Origin: Luteimonas galliterrae
GTDB taxonomy: Bacteria; Pseudomonadota; Gammaproteobacteria; Xanthomonadales; Xanthomonadaceae
Length of the DNA stretch: 64,000 nucleotides
NCBI RefSeq assembly: GCF_023374055.1
Contig: NZ_JAMBEP010000001.1
Coordinates: forward strand, 1,426,001 to 1,490,000
Reading direction: 5' to 3'
This document shows, piece after piece, positions 45,205-56,159 of this stretch. Both the position numbers and the translations under genes were made by a program. The notes below the pieces were generated by a model. The model was given only the letters and a program-made list of their open reading frames with translations, was not told the origin of the DNA and made no database searches. Numbering within the stretch: position 1 is the stretch's first letter; each line of letters starts with the position of its first letter.

Positions 45205-46566
45205 TCAGGTCCGCCCCGGGAGGCTGGCCTTGGATCCCTTGAGATTCGCCTTCTTCAACAGGCTCTCGTACTGATGCGACATCAGGTGAGCCTGGATCTG
45301 GGCGATGAAGTCCATCACCACCACGACCACGATCAGCAGCGAAGTGCCGCCGAAGTAGAACGAGGTGCCCATCTGGGTCCGCATGACTTCGGGCAGCAGG
45401 CAGACCAGCACCAGATAGGCTGCACCGGCCGCCGTCAGGCGGGTCAGCACGCCATCGATGTAGTCCGCCGTGGCCTTGCCCGGCCGGATGCCCGGGATCA
45501 GCGCGCCCGACTTCTTCAGGTTGTCCGCGGTTTCCTGCGAGTTGAACACCAGCGCGGTGTAGAAGAACGCGAAACCCACGATCAGCGCGGCGAACAGGAT
45601 CATGTGCAGCGGCTCGCCCGGGTTCAGCGACTGGGTCAGCTTCTGCAGCCAGACGTTGGAGCCGGCCTGGCTGAACCAGGTCGAGGCCGTGGCCGGGAAC
45701 ATGATGATCGACGAGGCGAAGATCGCCGGGATCACGCCCGCCATGTTGAGCTTGAGCGGCAGGAACGAGCTCTGATTCATGTATGCGCTGCGGCCGCCCT
45801 GGCGGCGCGCGTAATTGACTGTCACCCGGCGCTGGCCGCGTTCGACGAACACCACGAAGAAGGTGAACAGCAACACGATGCCCAGGATCGCGATCACAGC
45901 GATGGTGCTGATCTCGCCGTTGCGCATCTGCTCGAACGTACCCAGCACCGCGCCAGGCAGGCCGGCCACGATGCCGGCGAAGATGATCAGCGACACGCCG
46001 TTGCCGACGCCGCGCTCGGTCACCTGTTCGCCCAGCCACATCAGGAACATGGTGCCGGCGGTCAACGCGATCACAGCGGTCAACACGAAGCCCGGGCCCG
46101 GGTTGTAGACCACGGGAATACCGCTGGTGGCGCCCGAACCCTGCAGCGCGACCGCGATGCCCGCGGCCTGGAATACCGCCAGCGGCACCGCGCCCATGCG
46201 CGACCACTGGGTGATCTTGCGGCGGCCGGATTCGCCTTCCTTCTGGATCGCCTTCAGGCTCGGAAAGATCTGTGCGCACAGCTGCACGATGATCGACGAC
46301 GAGATGTAGGGCACCACGTTGAGCGCGAACAGACTGAAGCGCGACAGGGCGCCGCCGGAGAACATGTTGAACATGTCCACGATGGTGCCCTTCTGCGCGT
46401 CCATCAGCTGCAGCATGGCTTCGGGATTGACGCCCGGGACCGGGATGTAGCAGCCGATGCGGTAGACGATCAGCGCGCCCAGCACGAACAGCAAACGCTG
46501 GCGCAACTCGGTGAATTTGCCGAGTCCCGCTCCTACGCCGCCCATTGCGCTGCTGCTACGTGACAT
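45205..46566 (-). CDS. secY: Protein translocase subunit SecY
   Basis: A 453-residue, ten-helix channel protein of the Sec translocon. The plug and first helix region ([20 protein letters not shown]), the [20 protein letters not shown] segment and the cytoplasmic [20 protein letters not shown] loop are typical. It sits after rplO as in the spc operon. No rpmJ follows. Confidence 0.97.
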   Translation of the reverse strand: MSRSSSAMGGVGAGLGKFTELRQRLLFVLGALIVYRIGCYIPVPGVNPEAMLQLMDAQKGTIVDMFNMFSGGALSRFSLFALNVVPYISSSIIVQLCAQIFPSLKAIQKEGESGRRKITQWSRMGAVPLAVFQAAGIAVALQGSGATSGIPVVYNPGPGFVLTAVIALTAGTMFLMWLGEQVTERGVGNGVSLIIFAGIVAGLPGAVLGTFEQMRNGEISTIAVIAILGIVLLFTFFVVFVERGQRRVTVNYARRQGGRSAYMNQSSFLPLKLNMAGVIPAIFASSIIMFPATASTWFSQAGSNVWLQKLTQSLNPGEPLHMILFAALIVGFAFFYTALVFNSQETADNLKKSGALIPGIRPGKATADYIDGVLTRLTAAGAAYLVLVCLLPEVMRTQMGTSFYFGGTSLLIVVVVVMDFIAQIQAHLMSHQYESLLKKANLKGSKASLPGRT

Positions 46567-46636
46567 CCATTACTCCGCGGAAACGATCAACCCGAACGCT
46601 ACGACTCATCCACCGAAACTACCGCGACGCGCTTGC

Positions 46637-47077
46637 TTACTCGCTCTCGACCTTGCCGCCGGCCGCTTCGATCGCCGCCTTGGCGCCGGCCGTGACCAGC
46701 ACGCCTTTGAGTACCAGCTTCTTGGAAAGTTCGCCCTTCTTGACGATCTTGGCCTTCTTGGCCGTGCTCGGCACCAGCTTGGCGGCGCGCAGCGCGGCGA
46801 AGTCGACGGTGTCGCCTTCGATCAAATCGAGCTTGTACAGCATGACTTCGGCCGTATCGTTCTTCAGCTTGGAGCGGAAGCCGACCTTGGGCAGACGCAT
46901 GTGCATCGGCATCTGGCCGCCTTCGAAGCCGGCCTTGATCTTGCCTTTGCCCGAACGCGCGAACGAACCCTTGTGGCCGCGACCTGCGGTCTTGCCCAGG
47001 CCCGAGCCGATGCCGCGGCCGACGCGGGTGCGTTCGGTGCGGGCGCCGGGGGCCGGCTTAAGCGTATTGAGTTTCAT
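46637..47077 (-). CDS. rplO: 50S ribosomal protein L15
   Basis: A 146-residue L15. The N-terminus MKLNTLKPAPGARTERTRVG and the glycine/arginine-rich GRGIGSGLGKTAGRGHKGSF fit the family. The C-terminal SKKLVLKGVLVTAGAKAAIE closes the domain. It starts five bases after the rpmD stop and is followed by secY after 70 bases. Confidence 0.97.
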   Translation of the reverse strand: MKLNTLKPAPGARTERTRVGRGIGSGLGKTAGRGHKGSFARSGKGKIKAGFEGGQMPMHMRLPKVGFRSKLKNDTAEVMLYKLDLIEGDTVDFAALRAAKLVPSTAKKAKIVKKGELSKKLVLKGVLVTAGAKAAIEAAGGKVESE

Positions 47078-47082
47078 CAGAA

Positions 47083-47286
47083 TTACTCCTCGACCTGCAC
47101 CAGGTAATGGACCTTGTTGATCAGGCCGCGCACCTGCGGGCTGTCTTTCAGCTCGCGGACGTCGTTAAGTTTGTTGAGGCCCAACGCACGCACCGACAAA
47201 CGGTGGCGCGCCTGCGAGCCGCGCATGCCCTTGACCAGGCGCACCTTGATGGTGCCGCCGGGCGTGGCGTCCTTCTTCTTAGCCAT
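47083..47286 (-). CDS. rpmD: 50S ribosomal protein L30
   Basis: A 67-residue L30 with [20 protein letters not shown] and [20 protein letters not shown]. Its start overlaps the end of rpsE by eight bases, an arrangement that couples their translation. There is a short extra N-terminal KKKDATPGG segment. Confidence 0.96.
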   Translation of the reverse strand: MAKKKDATPGGTIKVRLVKGMRGSQARHRLSVRALGLNKLNDVRELKDSPQVRGLINKVHYLVQVEE

Positions 47287-47818
47287 GGTGCAGATCCTCC
47301 ACCTTCTTGCCGCGCTTGGCCGCGATCTTGGCCGGCGAGTGCATTTCGGTCAGGCCGCGCAGCGTGGCGCGCACCAGGTTGATCGGGTTGCGCGAGCCGA
47401 CGGCCTTGGCCAGCACGTTCTTCACGCCCACCGCTTCCAGCACGGCGCGCATCGCGCCGCCTGCGATCACGCCGGTACCTTCGGAAGCCGGCTGCATGAA
47501 GACGTTGGCGGCGCCGTGGCGCGCCTTGACCACATGCCACAACGTGCCGTTGTTCAGGTCCACGTTGATCATGGTCTTGCGGGCGTATTCCATCGACTTC
47601 TGGATCGCGACCGGCACTTCGCGCGCCTTGCCGTAACCAAAACCGACCTTGCCGGCGCCGTCGCCCACCACCGTCAATGCGGTGAAGGTGAATTGGCGGC
47701 CGCCCTTGACGGTCTTGCTGACGCGGTTGACCGCGACCAGCTTCTCGACCATGCCGTCGTCTACTTCTTCGCGGTTGCGGTCGCGATCGCGACCCCGCTG
47801 CTCACGTTGCTCTGCCAT
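47279..47818 (-). CDS. rpsE: 30S ribosomal protein S5
   Basis: A 179-residue S5. A charged N-terminal extension ([20 protein letters not shown]) precedes the double-stranded-RNA-binding domain ([20 protein letters not shown]) and the C-terminal domain with [19 protein letters not shown]. It starts 164 bases after rplR, a spacer without other genes, and overlaps rpmD. Confidence 0.97.
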   Translation of the reverse strand: MAEQREQRGRDRDRNREEVDDGMVEKLVAVNRVSKTVKGGRQFTFTALTVVGDGAGKVGFGYGKAREVPVAIQKSMEYARKTMINVDLNNGTLWHVVKARHGAANVFMQPASEGTGVIAGGAMRAVLEAVGVKNVLAKAVGSRNPINLVRATLRGLTEMHSPAKIAAKRGKKVEDLHHG

Positions 47819-47982
47819 GTTCTTTACCTATCTGATTTGGGAAATTTGCGGCTTAGCCGCTTGTAGTTGTGATGTGGATCGGATGTTTCGGCAGGCCGGA
47901 AACCCGGCATGTCGCCCGATGCAGTCCGCATCGGCAGAGGGCGAAACACAGGCGTGGGGGCGAACCCCCTCACCTTCAAGCT

Positions 47983-48336
47983 TTAGAACTGCAGGCCGCC
48001 TTCGCGGGCGGCATCGGCCAGCGCCTTGATGCGGCCGTGGTAGCGGTAGCCCGAGCGGTCGAAAGCGACCTTCTCGATGCCTGCAGCCTTGGCGCGCTCG
48101 GCGATGGTGCGGCCGACCTTGGCGGCGGCATCCGAATTCTTGCCGTTCTTCAGGCCTTCGCGCACGTCGGCCTGGGTGGTCGACGCAGCAGCGATCACGG
48201 TCGAACCGTCGGCGGTGAACAGCTGCGCGTACAGGTGCTGACCGGTGCGCAGCACCGACAGGCGCGGCACGTCCAGGTTGCGGATGTGCGCACGGGTCGA
48301 CTTGGCGCGGCGCAGGCGGGCGATTTTCTTTTTCAT
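47983..48336 (-). CDS. rplR: 50S ribosomal protein L18
   Basis: A 117-residue 5S-rRNA-binding protein: [25 protein letters not shown]-like [13 protein letters not shown], and [20 protein letters not shown] near the end. It follows rplF by 32 bases. Confidence 0.97.
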   Translation of the reverse strand: MKKKIARLRRAKSTRAHIRNLDVPRLSVLRTGQHLYAQLFTADGSTVIAAASTTQADVREGLKNGKNSDAAAKVGRTIAERAKAAGIEKVAFDRSGYRYHGRIKALADAAREGGLQF

Positions 48337-48368
48337 GGTCTGTGTCCTCGGAAAGCTGAAGTGCGCAA

Positions 48369-48896
48369 TTACGCCTTCTTGGCTTCCTTACGAATGATGT
48401 TCTCGCCGGCGTACTTCACGCCCTTGCCCTTGTAGGGCTCCGGCGGACGGAAACCGCGGATCTTGGCGGCAACTTCACCGACGCGCTGCTTGTCGGTGCC
48501 GCTGACCACGATCTCGGTCTGGGTCGGGGTGGCGATGCTGATGCCGTCGGGCGTCTTGAACAGTACCGGGTGCGAAAAGCCCAGGGACAGGTTCAGGTCC
48601 TTGCCCTGCATCGCGGCGCGGTAACCCACGCCGACTAGCTCGAGCTTGCGTTCGAAGCCTTGGCTCACGCCCTGCACCATGTTGGCGAGGATCGCGCGCA
48701 GGGTGCCGGCCATCGGCACCAGCTCGGCGTTGTCGGTACTGACCTGGGCGTTGCCGTCTTCGATCTTGACGTCGACGCCGGCGGGCTTAGCGATGGACAG
48801 CGTGCCCTTGGCACCCTTGACGCTGATGCTGTCGGACTGGATGGTGAGGTCGACGCCCTTAGGCAGCGCGACCGGCTTCTTGGCTACGCGGGACAT
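48369..48896 (-). CDS. rplF: 50S ribosomal protein L6
   Basis: A 175-residue L6 from [20 protein letters not shown], with the two repeated domains and [20 protein letters not shown] near the end. The start at 48896 follows AGGGAGTAACG; a longer frame (13 codons) lies inside rpsH. Confidence 0.97.
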   Translation of the reverse strand: MSRVAKKPVALPKGVDLTIQSDSISVKGAKGTLSIAKPAGVDVKIEDGNAQVSTDNAELVPMAGTLRAILANMVQGVSQGFERKLELVGVGYRAAMQGKDLNLSLGFSHPVLFKTPDGISIATPTQTEIVVSGTDKQRVGEVAAKIRGFRPPEPYKGKGVKYAGENIIRKEAKKA

Positions 48897-48909
48897 GATC
48901 GTTACTCCC

Positions 48910-49308
48910 TTAGGCCACGAAGCACAGGACTTCACCGCCGACGCCCTGCTGGCGCGCCTGCGAGTCGGTCATGATGCCCTTGGACGTGGAAATGATGGCG
49001 ACGCCGAGTCCGCCCAGCACCTTGGGAAGCGCGTCTTTGCCACGGTAGTGGCGCAGGCCCGAGCGCGACACGCGCTGCAGCTTCTCGATGACCGGACGGC
49101 CTTCGTAGTACTTCAGCACGATCTCGAGCTCGGACTTGCCGCCGCCGAGGTCGGTCACGCGCGTTTCGCCGATGTAGCCTTCGTCCTTGAGGACGGCGGC
49201 GATCGCGATCTTGGTCTTGGACGACGGCATCTTCACCGTCGGCTTGCCCACAGCGGCCGCATTCTTGATGCGGACCAGCATGTCGGCGATGGGATCAGTC
49301 ATGCTCAT
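48910..49308 (-). CDS. rpsH: 30S ribosomal protein S8
   Basis: A 132-residue S8 ([40 protein letters not shown] and the signature [20 protein letters not shown]). I take the first ATG (49308), with AAAGGTG seven bases upstream; MTDP two codons in is the alternative. In E. coli S8 represses the spc operon. Confidence 0.97.
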   Translation of the reverse strand: MSMTDPIADMLVRIKNAAAVGKPTVKMPSSKTKIAIAAVLKDEGYIGETRVTDLGGGKSELEIVLKYYEGRPVIEKLQRVSRSGLRHYRGKDALPKVLGGLGVAIISTSKGIMTDSQARQQGVGGEVLCFVA

Positions 49309-49364
49309 TGAATATCACCTTTGAGTAGCACCGATATCCGCTTTCGCGAATAGCTTGTTGTTGA

Positions 49365-49670
49365 TTACCAGGAAGCCTTGCGCAGGCCGGGAACGTCGCC
49401 GCGCATGGTGGCTTCGCGCAGCTTGTTGCGGCCCAGGCCGAACTTGCGGTACACGCCGCGCGGACGGCCCGACAGCTCGCAACGGTTGCGGTGGCGGCTG
49501 GGCGAGGAGTCGCGCGGCAGCTTCTGCAGTTTCACGGCGGCTTCCATCTTCTCTTCGTACGACGCCGTGGTGCTGGAGATGGTCTTCTTCAGCGCGGCGC
49601 GGCGGGCGGCGAACTTCTTCGCCAGTTTCGCGCGCTTGGCGTCGCGATTGATCATGCTGGTCTTTGCCAT
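49365..49670 (-). CDS. rpsN: 30S ribosomal protein S14, zinc-independent form
   Basis: A 101-residue long-form S14 ([58 protein letters not shown]). The CxxC pairs of zinc-type S14 are missing, so it needs no zinc. It follows rplE by 19 bases. Confidence 0.97.
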   Translation of the reverse strand: MAKTSMINRDAKRAKLAKKFAARRAALKKTISSTTASYEEKMEAAVKLQKLPRDSSPSRHRNRCELSGRPRGVYRKFGLGRNKLREATMRGDVPGLRKASW

Positions 49671-49689
49671 TTCTGATTCCTCGCGAGGC

Positions 49690-50229
49690 TTAGCGGAACG
49701 GGAAGCGGAAGGCTTCGAGCAACGCCTTGGCTTCTTCGTTGGTTTTGGCGGTGGTGGTGATGGCGATATCCATGCCGCGGATCGCGTCGACCTGGTCGAA
49801 GTCGATTTCCGGGAAGATGATCTGTTCCTTCACGCCCATGTTGAAGTTGCCGCGGCCGTCGAACGAGCGGCCGGACACGCCGCGGAAGTCGCGCACGCGC
49901 GGCAGCGATACGTTGATCAGGCGGTCCAGGAACTCGTACATCTTGGCGCGGCGCAAGGTGACCTTGGCGCCGATCGGCCAACCGTCGCGGATCTTGAACG
50001 AGGCCACCGACACGCGCGACTTGGTGGTCACCGGCTTCTGGCCGGCGATCTTGGCCATGTCGGCGACGGCGTTCTCCAGGATCTTCTTGTTGGCCGCAGC
50101 CTCGCCCACGCCCATGTTGAGCGTGATCTTGGTGATGCGCGGCACTTGCATCGGATTGGTGTAGCCGAAGCGCTTCATCAGCGCGGGCATCACTTCTTCT
50201 TTGTAGATTTTTTCGAGACGGGTGGTCAT
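49690..50229 (-). CDS. rplE: 50S ribosomal protein L5
   Basis: A 179-residue 5S-rRNA-binding protein: [40 protein letters not shown] and [20 protein letters not shown]. It starts 11 bases after rplX; AAGGAATGCAGCA precedes the ATG. Confidence 0.97.
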   Translation of the reverse strand: MTTRLEKIYKEEVMPALMKRFGYTNPMQVPRITKITLNMGVGEAAANKKILENAVADMAKIAGQKPVTTKSRVSVASFKIRDGWPIGAKVTLRRAKMYEFLDRLINVSLPRVRDFRGVSGRSFDGRGNFNMGVKEQIIFPEIDFDQVDAIRGMDIAITTTAKTNEEAKALLEAFRFPFR

Positions 50230-50240
50230 TGCTGCATTCC

Positions 50241-50555
50241 TTAGGCGTCGATCGCCTCACCGCTGGAGCGGAACACACGCAATTTGCGTCCATCCTCCAG
50301 CATTTTGGTTTTGATGCGCTCGCCCTTGCCGCTGGCAGAGTTGAACAGCATCACGTTCGAAACATGGATCGGCGCTTCGCGCTCGATCACGCCGCCCGGC
50401 TGGTTGGCCTGCGGATTCGGCTTGGTGTGGCGCTTGACGATGTTGATGTTGGAGACGACGACCTTGTCGCCGGCCACCGCCACCACGTCGCCACGCTTGC
50501 CCTTGTCCTTGCCGGCGATGACCACCACGTGGTCGCCCTTTTTGATTCGGTTCAT
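50241..50555 (-). CDS. rplX: 50S ribosomal protein L24
   Basis: A 104-residue L24 with the KOW motif near the start ([20 protein letters not shown]) and [31 protein letters not shown] precedes the ATG, 14 bases after rplN. Confidence 0.97.
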   Translation of the reverse strand: MNRIKKGDHVVVIAGKDKGKRGDVVAVAGDKVVVSNINIVKRHTKPNPQANQPGGVIEREAPIHVSNVMLFNSASGKGERIKTKMLEDGRKLRVFRSSGEAIDA

Positions 50556-50569
50556 GTCTATTCCTCCGC

Positions 50570-50938
50570 TCAGAGCACTTCGGGTGCGAGCGAGACGATC
50601 TTCATGAACTTCTCGGAGCGCAGTTCGCGAGTCACCGGCCCGAAGATACGGGTGCCGATCGGTTCATGCTTGTTGTTGAGCAACACGGCGGCGTTGCCGT
50701 CGAAACGGATCAGCGACCCGTCGGCGCGGCGCACGCCCTTGCGGGTACGGACCACGACGGCGTCGTAAACCTCGCCCTTCTTGACCTTGCCGCGCGGGAT
50801 CGCGTCCTTGATCGACACCTTGATGATGTCGCCGATGTGCGCGTACCGGCGCTTGGAGCCGCCGAGCACCTTGATGCACATGACTTCCTTGGCGCCTGAA
50901 TTGTCGGCCACGTCGAGGTGGCTCTGCATCTGGATCAT
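50570..50938 (-). CDS. rplN: 50S ribosomal protein L14
   Basis: A 122-residue L14 ([60 protein letters not shown]). It starts 14 bases after rpsQ, with GAGGCTGAACC upstream of the ATG, and lies where E. coli L14 begins the spc operon. No separate promoter is visible. Confidence 0.97.
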   Translation of the reverse strand: MIQMQSHLDVADNSGAKEVMCIKVLGGSKRRYAHIGDIIKVSIKDAIPRGKVKKGEVYDAVVVRTRKGVRRADGSLIRFDGNAAVLLNNKHEPIGTRIFGPVTRELRSEKFMKIVSLAPEVL

Positions 50939-50952
50939 GGTTCAGCCTCCTC

Positions 50953-51222
50953 TTATTCGGCCGCGCGGGCGATGATTTCGACGACGCGCCAGTTCTTGGT
51001 CTTGGACATCGGCGCGATTTCGGCGATACGCACCTTGTCGCCTTCGTTGCAGGCGTTGTCGGCGTCGTGGGCGTGCAGCTTGGTCGAGCGGCGGATGTAC
51101 TTGCCGTACAGCGCGTGCTTGACCTGACGCTCGACGAGCACCGTCACCGTCTTGTCCATCTTGTTGCTGACCACGCGGCCTTCGACCGTGTGCTGCTTTT
51201 TATCAGTGTTGTTCATGGTCAT
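50953..51222 (-). CDS. rpsQ: 30S ribosomal protein S17
   Basis: An 89-residue S17 ([52 protein letters not shown]). TAAGGA, which includes the rpmC stop, lies just before the first ATG. A second ATG two codons later (51216) has the more usual spacing and may be the true start. Confidence 0.96.
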   Translation of the reverse strand: MTMNNTDKKQHTVEGRVVSNKMDKTVTVLVERQVKHALYGKYIRRSTKLHAHDADNACNEGDKVRIAEIAPMSKTKNWRVVEIIARAAE

Positions 51223-51228
51223 GAGTCC

Positions 51229-51423
51229 TTACTGCTTGGCCGACTGCTGGCCGAGCAGGGTCTTGACGCGGGCGATCTCGCGGCGCACGCGACGGGTGTC
51301 GTGGGTCTTGGCGAGCTGGCCGGTGGCCTTCTGCATGCGCAGCGAGAACTGCTCTTTCTGCAGGTCCACCAGGTGCTTGTTGAGTTCGTCAGCGGATTTC
51401 TGACGCAGTTGCTTGAGTTCCAT
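51229..51423 (-). CDS. rpmC: 50S ribosomal protein L29
   Basis: A 64-residue helical-hairpin protein ([40 protein letters not shown]). Its ATG shares one base with the TGA of rplP, and its stop touches the rpsQ ribosome site, so the three genes are tightly coupled. Confidence 0.97.
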   Translation of the reverse strand: MELKQLRQKSADELNKHLVDLQKEQFSLRMQKATGQLAKTHDTRRVRREIARVKTLLGQQSAKQ

Positions 51424-51836
51424 CAGCGCACCGTCCGGGTCACGAAAGTGGTGGTCACCGACAGCTTGGCCGCGGCCAGGCGGAACGCCTCGCGTGCGGT
51501 GGCTTCGTCGACGCCCTCGATTTCATAGATCATGCGGCCGGGCTGGATCTGCGCTACCCAGAACTCCACGCCGCCCTTGCCGGAGCCCATGCGGACTTCG
51601 ATCGGCTTCTTGGTGATCGGCTTGTCGGGGAACACGCGGATCCACATCTTGCCGCCGCGCTTGACGTAACGGCTGATGGAACGGCGCGCGGCCTCGATCT
51701 GGCGCGAGGTCAGCTGGCCGGTCGCGGTCGACTTCAAGCCGTACTCGCCGAAGCTCACGGCGTTGGCGTTCCAGCTCAGGCCGTCGTTACGGCCCTTGTG
51801 CATCTTGCGGTATTTGGTTCGCTTGGGTTGCAACAT
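51423..51836 (-). CDS. rplP: 50S ribosomal protein L16
   Basis: A 137-residue L16 ([60 protein letters not shown]). It lies at the peptidyl-transferase centre region. It starts three bases after the rpsC stop and overlaps rpmC by one base. Confidence 0.97.
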   Translation of the reverse strand: MLQPKRTKYRKMHKGRNDGLSWNANAVSFGEYGLKSTATGQLTSRQIEAARRSISRYVKRGGKMWIRVFPDKPITKKPIEVRMGSGKGGVEFWVAQIQPGRMIYEIEGVDEATAREAFRLAAAKLSVTTTFVTRTVR

Positions 51837-51839
51837 GGC

Positions 51840-52583
51840 TTAGCCCCTTGCCTCGCGATCGCGCGGCGGACGCGGCCCGCGGGCCGGTCGGTCGTTGCGA
51901 TCGTTGCGCTCTGCGCGCGGCGAATCGTCCTGCTTTTCCTGGCCGACCTGGCTGAAGTCGAACACTTCACCCTTGTACACCCAGACCTTGATGCCGATGA
52001 TCCCGTAAGTGGTCTTGGCTTCGGCGAAGCCGTAGTCGATGTCGGCGCGGAGGGTATGCAGCGGCACGCGGCCTTCGCGGTACCACTCCGAACGCGCGAT
52101 CTCGGCGCCGTTCAGGCGGCCGGCGACGTTGACCTTGATGCCCAGCGCACCCAGGCGCATCGCGTTGCCGACGGCGCGCTTCATCGCGCGGCGGAACATG
52201 ATGCGGCGCTCGAGCTGCTGCGCGATCGACTCGGCGACCAGCTGCGCGTCGAGTTCCGGCTTACGGACCTCGGTGACGTTGATGTGCGCCGGGACGCCCA
52301 TCAGATCGCTGACTTCCTTACGCAGCTTCTCGATGTCCTCGCCGCGCTTGCCGATCACCACGCCCGGACGGGCGGTGTGGATGGTCACGCGCGCCGTCTT
52401 GGCCGGACGCTCGATCAGGATCTTGCTGATACCGGCCTGCGCGAGCTTCTTGCGCAGCATCTCGCGGACCTTGAGGTCGGCGGCCAGGTAACCGGCGTAT
52501 TCCTTCTTGCCGGCGTACCACTTGGAATTCCAATCCTTGGCGATGCCCAGGCGGATACCGGTGGGATGAACTTTATGACCCAT
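51840..52583 (-). CDS. rpsC: 30S ribosomal protein S3
   Basis: A 247-residue S3 from [20 protein letters not shown]. The KH domain ([20 protein letters not shown], preceded by [17 protein letters not shown]) is complete. The C-terminal tail is long, acidic-basic and rich in Arg/Asp ([20 protein letters not shown]), an extension beyond the E. coli length of about 233. The ATG lies one base after the rplV stop. A longer frame from 52658 is inside rplV. Confidence 0.97.
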   Translation of the reverse strand: MGHKVHPTGIRLGIAKDWNSKWYAGKKEYAGYLAADLKVREMLRKKLAQAGISKILIERPAKTARVTIHTARPGVVIGKRGEDIEKLRKEVSDLMGVPAHINVTEVRKPELDAQLVAESIAQQLERRIMFRRAMKRAVGNAMRLGALGIKVNVAGRLNGAEIARSEWYREGRVPLHTLRADIDYGFAEAKTTYGIIGIKVWVYKGEVFDFSQVGQEKQDDSPRAERNDRNDRPARGPRPPRDREARG

Positions 52584-52584
52584 C

Positions 52585-52977
52585 TTATTTGCCCTCGCCC
52601 ACGACCACGGTGATATGGCTGGTGCGCTTGAGAATGCGGGTGCCACGACCCTTCGCACGCGCCATGAAGCGCTTCAGCGTGGGGCCTTCGTCGACCATGA
52701 TGGTCTTGACCTTGAGCTCGTCGGCGTCGTCGCCGGCGTTGTTCTCGGCGTTGGAGACGGCCGCGAACAGCACTTTGTAGATCATCTGCGCGGCCTTCTT
52801 GTCGCTGAACTTCAGCAACTCGAGGGCGCGCGAGGCCGGCAGGCCGCGCACCTGGTCGGCGACCAGGCGGGCTTTTTGCGGCGAGATGCGCGCGGTCTTC
52901 AGCGAAGACGTGCGCTTATTGATCTCGGTGCGGGCGAGCTTGTTTGCTTCGAGCTTGGCTCGTTTTGCCTTGTCCAT
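52585..52977 (-). CDS. rplV: 50S ribosomal protein L22
   Basis: A 130-residue L22. After an N-terminal lysine-rich extension of about 20 residues ([20 protein letters not shown]) comes the L22 fold ([40 protein letters not shown]) with the tunnel loop. The extension is longer than in E. coli L22 (110 residues). It follows rpsS by ten bases. Confidence 0.97.
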   Translation of the reverse strand: MDKAKRAKLEANKLARTEINKRTSSLKTARISPQKARLVADQVRGLPASRALELLKFSDKKAAQMIYKVLFAAVSNAENNAGDDADELKVKTIMVDEGPTLKRFMARAKGRGTRILKRTSHITVVVGEGK

Positions 52978-52987
52978 GATCGATTCC

Positions 52988-53266
52988 TTACTTCTTCGCT
53001 TCGGCTTTCTTGTCGCCGCCGTGACCCTTGAACACGCGGGTCAGCGCGAACTCGCCGAGCTTGTGGCCGACCATGTTCTCGTTGACCAGCACCGGAATAT
53101 GGTTCTTGCCGTTATGCACGGCGATGGTGAAACCCACCATCTCCGGCAGGATCATCGAACGACGCGACCAGGTCTTGATCGGCTTCTTGGTGTTGCTGCC
53201 CGCGACTTCCACCTTCTTGATCAGGTGATGGTCGACGAACGGGCCCTTCTTGAGTGAACGTGCCAT
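52988..53266 (-). CDS. rpsS: 30S ribosomal protein S19
   Basis: A 92-residue S19 ([60 protein letters not shown]). It starts six bases after the rplB stop, with AGGAGCTAATCGGCC before the ATG. Confidence 0.97.
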   Translation of the reverse strand: MARSLKKGPFVDHHLIKKVEVAGSNTKKPIKTWSRRSMILPEMVGFTIAVHNGKNHIPVLVNENMVGHKLGEFALTRVFKGHGGDKKAEAKK

Positions 53267-53272
53267 GGCCGA

Positions 53273-54100
53273 TTAGCTCCTACGATCGCGCACGATGAAT
53301 TTCTGCGTGCGCTTGTTCTTGCGCGTCTTGTAACCCTTGGTCGGCACGCCCCAGGGCGTGACCGGATGCGGGTTACCCTGTCCGGCCTTGGCTTCGCCGC
53401 CGCCGTGCGGATGGTCGACCGGGTTCATCGCCGCGCCGCGAACGGTCGGCTTGATGCCGCGCCAGCGCTTGGCACCGGCCTTACCCAGCTTTTCCAGGTT
53501 GTGTTCGTCGTTGCCGACTTCGCCGACGGTGGCGCGGCACTCGACCGGCACGCGGCGCATTTCGCCGGAGCGAAGGCGCAGCGTGGCGTAGCCCTGCTCG
53601 CGCGCGATCAGCTGCACGCCGGCGCCTGCGGCGCGGGCGATCTGGGCGCCCTTGCCCGGCTTCATCTCGATGCAGTGCACCGTAGTGCCGACCGGGATGT
53701 TGCGCAGCGGCAGGGTATTGCCGGCGCGGATCGGAGCATCATTGCCCGCGATCACCTGGTCGCCCGTCTTCAGGCCCTTGGGCGCGATGATGTAGCGGCG
53801 CTCGCCGTCGACGTAGCACAGCAGCGCGATGTGCGCGGTGCGGTTGGGATCGTATTCGATCCGCTCAACGCGCGCCGGAATACCTTCCTTGTCGCGCTTG
53901 AAATCGACCATGCGGTAATGCTGCTTGTGGCCACCGCCGATGTGACGGGTGGTGATGCGGCCGTGGTGGTTGCGGCCACCGGTATTGGTCTTCTTTTCGA
54001 CCAGCGCAGCGTGCGGCGCGCCCTTGTGCAGATCGGGCGTGACCACGCGCACCGCGGAGCGGCGGCCGGGAGAAGTGGGTTTGAAAGTCATCAATGCCAT
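53273..54100 (-). CDS. rplB: 50S ribosomal protein L2
   Basis: A 275-residue L2. [20 protein letters not shown] opens it, [20 protein letters not shown] follows, and the peptidyl-transferase-linked histidine lies in [20 protein letters not shown]. It starts ten bases after rplW and is full length. Confidence 0.98.
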   Translation of the reverse strand: MALMTFKPTSPGRRSAVRVVTPDLHKGAPHAALVEKKTNTGGRNHHGRITTRHIGGGHKQHYRMVDFKRDKEGIPARVERIEYDPNRTAHIALLCYVDGERRYIIAPKGLKTGDQVIAGNDAPIRAGNTLPLRNIPVGTTVHCIEMKPGKGAQIARAAGAGVQLIAREQGYATLRLRSGEMRRVPVECRATVGEVGNDEHNLEKLGKAGAKRWRGIKPTVRGAAMNPVDHPHGGGEAKAGQGNPHPVTPWGVPTKGYKTRKNKRTQKFIVRDRRS

Positions 54101-54110
54101 GGGTCTGTCC

Positions 54111-54410
54111 TCAGGCCTTGGTCATCATTACGTCGATCGACTGGCCTTCGGCCAGCTTGACGTAGGCCTTGCGCCAGTCGCCGCGACGGCCCTGGCGGAA
54201 ACGGAAGGCTTTGTTCTTGCCCTTCACGTTGACCACGTTCACCGACTCGACCTTGACGTCGAAAATCTGCTCGACCGCCGCCTTGATGTCGGCTTTGGTG
54301 GCGTCGTTGGCGACTTCGAAAGCGTATTGGTTGGAAATTTCCTGCAACCGGGCGGTCTTTTCGGACACGCGCGGCGCACGAATCACGTTGTAAAGGTTGG
54401 CGTTGTTCAT
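54111..54410 (-). CDS. rplW: 50S ribosomal protein L23
   Basis: A 99-residue L23 ([55 protein letters not shown]). The ATG at 54410 overlaps the rplD stop as ATGA, with GAGGAG nine bases upstream, so I prefer it to a GTG three codons earlier. L23 docks trigger factor and SRP at the tunnel exit. Confidence 0.97.
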   Translation of the reverse strand: MNNANLYNVIRAPRVSEKTARLQEISNQYAFEVANDATKADIKAAVEQIFDVKVESVNVVNVKGKNKAFRFRQGRRGDWRKAYVKLAEGQSIDVMMTKA

Positions 54411-55012
54411 GCCAGCCACTCCTCGATCTTCTTCACGGCGTCGGCGGTGACCAGCACGCTGTCGGCGCCGACCAGGGCGACCGGGTCCAGGCCCTGCACG
54501 TCGCGCACTTCCACGTAAGGCAGGTTGCGGGCGGACAGGTACAGGTGCTCGGAGGCGTCTTCGGTGACGATCAGCGGGCGGTTGCCCAGCTCGTAGCCCT
54601 TCAGCTTCTCGACCAGGGTCTTGGTCTTGGTGGCGTCCACGTCGAACGCGTCCACTACCTTCAAGCGGCCCTGGCGGTTGAGCTCGGACAGGATCGCCGA
54701 GATCGCCGCACGGTACATCTTGCGGTTGACCTTCTGTTCGAAGTTGCGCGGCTTGGCCGCGAACGTTACGCCGCCGCCGACGAAGATCGGAGCCGTCAAC
54801 GCGCCGTGACGCGCGCCGCCGCCCTTCTGCTTCTTCGACTTCTTGGTGGTGCCGTTGACTTCCGAACGCGTCTTCTGCGCCTTGGTGCCAGCGCGACCGG
54901 CGTTGCGGTAAGCCACAACGACCTGATGCACGAGGTCGTGGCTGAATTCGCGGCCGAAGATCGCGTCGGAAACCGACAGCTTCTCTTTGCTATTGGTGAT
55001 AGCGAGTTCCAT
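54407..55012 (-). CDS. rplD: 50S ribosomal protein L4
   Basis: A 201-residue L4 ([20 protein letters not shown], then [20 protein letters not shown] in the tunnel loop, and [20 protein letters not shown]). In E. coli L4 binds the S10 leader and causes attenuation. A promoter-proximal hairpin that could play this part is seen at 56125-56148. Its stop overlaps the rplW start. Confidence 0.97.
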   Translation of the reverse strand: MELAITNSKEKLSVSDAIFGREFSHDLVHQVVVAYRNAGRAGTKAQKTRSEVNGTTKKSKKQKGGGARHGALTAPIFVGGGVTFAAKPRNFEQKVNRKMYRAAISAILSELNRQGRLKVVDAFDVDATKTKTLVEKLKGYELGNRPLIVTEDASEHLYLSARNLPYVEVRDVQGLDPVALVGADSVLVTADAVKKIEEWLA

Positions 55013-55024
55013 CGTCGTCGCTCC

Positions 55025-55678
55025 TTATGCCTTGCTCGTCGGACGGACGATCACGTCGCCGCCCGGCGCACCCGGCACTGCGCCCTTGATCGCGATCAGG
55101 CCGCGCTCGGCGTCGACCCGGACCACTTCGAGGTTCTGCGTGCTCTGGCGCACGGCGCCCATGTGGCCGGACATCTTCTTGCCCGGGAAAACGCGGCCTG
55201 GCGTCTGGCGCTGACCGATCGAACCCGGCGAACGGTGCGACAACGAGTTACCGTGCGTCGCATCGCCCATCTTGAAGTTCCAGCGCTTGATCGTGCCCTG
55301 GAAGCCCTTGCCCTTGGTGACGCCTTCGACGTCGACGATCTGGCCGACTTCGAAGATGTCGGCCTTGATCTCGCCGCCGACGGCGAAGTCGGCGATCTTG
55401 TCGTCGGCCACGCGCAGCTCCCACAGGCCGCGACCGGCTTCGACCTTGGCCTTGGCCAGGTGACCCGCTTCGGGCTTGTTGATGAGCGCGGCGCGCTTGA
55501 CGCCCACGGCGACCTGCACGGCGCTGTAGCCGTCGGTCTCGGTGGTCTTGATCTGGGTGATGCGGTTCGGGGTAGCCTCGATCAACGTCACCGGCACGGA
55601 CTTGCCGTCTTCGGTGAAGATGCGGCTCATGCCGGCCTTACGGCCGACGATGCCCAACGAATATTTCTTCGCGGTCAT
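55025..55678 (-). CDS. rplC: 50S ribosomal protein L3
   Basis: A 217-residue L3 ([60 protein letters not shown]). The glutamine in [11 protein letters not shown] is the one methylated by PrmB in E. coli. It follows rpsJ by ten bases. Confidence 0.97.
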   Translation of the reverse strand: MTAKKYSLGIVGRKAGMSRIFTEDGKSVPVTLIEATPNRITQIKTTETDGYSAVQVAVGVKRAALINKPEAGHLAKAKVEAGRGLWELRVADDKIADFAVGGEIKADIFEVGQIVDVEGVTKGKGFQGTIKRWNFKMGDATHGNSLSHRSPGSIGQRQTPGRVFPGKKMSGHMGAVRQSTQNLEVVRVDAERGLIAIKGAVPGAPGGDVIVRPTSKA

Positions 55679-55688
55679 GGTGGCGGCC

Positions 55689-56000
55689 TCAGGTCAGCTT
55701 GATCTGCACGTCGACGCCCGCCGCGAGTTCGAGCTTCATCAGCGCGTCCACGGTCTTGTCGTTGGGGTCGACGATGTCGAGCACGCGCTTGTGCGTGCGG
55801 GTCTCGTACTGGTCGCGGGCGTCTTTGTCGACATGCGGGGAGACGAGAACGGTGTAACGCTCGATCTTGGTCGGCAGCGGGATCGGGCCGCGCACTTGCG
55901 CGCCGGTCCGCTTGGCCGTCTCTACGATCTCGCTGGCCGAACGGTCGATCAAACGATGATCGAACGCCTTGAGCCGAATCCGGATCTTTTGGTCCGCCAT
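55689..56000 (-). CDS. rpsJ: 30S ribosomal protein S10
   Basis: A 103-residue S10 ([40 protein letters not shown]), also the NusE partner of NusB in antitermination. It is the first gene of the S10-spc-alpha series. AAGGAGTCTCCGCC precedes the ATG. A leader of about 150 bases with two hairpins and a strong promoter lies upstream. Confidence 0.98.
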   Translation of the reverse strand: MADQKIRIRLKAFDHRLIDRSASEIVETAKRTGAQVRGPIPLPTKIERYTVLVSPHVDKDARDQYETRTHKRVLDIVDPNDKTVDALMKLELAAGVDVQIKLT

Positions 56001-56029
56001 GGCGGAGACTCCTTCGTTAAAGAGCGACA

Positions 56030-56055
56030 GGTTTCGCGGCTGGGTGCGCGAAACC
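56030..56055 (-). promoter_or_regulatory. Hairpin in the S10 leader near the ribosome site
   Basis: GGTTTCGCG and CGCGAAACC form a perfect 9-bp stem around eight bases, ending 30 bases before the rpsJ ATG. No T-run follows. A role in ribosomal-protein feedback or message stability is possible. Confidence 0.6.
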
Positions 56056-56124
56056 CCATGAAATCAAGACTTTCCGGGACAAAATGAAACCCTTGCGACC
56101 CGACAGTATCTTTACGAAAAACTA

Positions 56125-56148
56125 GGCGGCCCGGTCACCCGGCCCGCC
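56125..56148 (-). terminator. Promoter-proximal attenuator-like hairpin of the S10 operon
   Basis: On the minus strand GGCGGGCCGG-GTGA-CCGGGCCGCC pairs in nine of ten positions with a GNRA-type loop and is followed by TAGTTTTTCG. It begins only about five bases after the predicted transcription start. An intrinsic terminator this close would attenuate the whole operon unless overridden. Confidence 0.6.
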
Positions 56149-56159
56149 CAGAGCAAAAA

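Noticed and set aside
42216-56087. Many long plus-strand frames through the ribosomal protein region
   Set aside because: They are high-GC antisense shadows of rpoA, secY, rplB and other conserved genes, with Arg/His/Ala-rich products and no family match.
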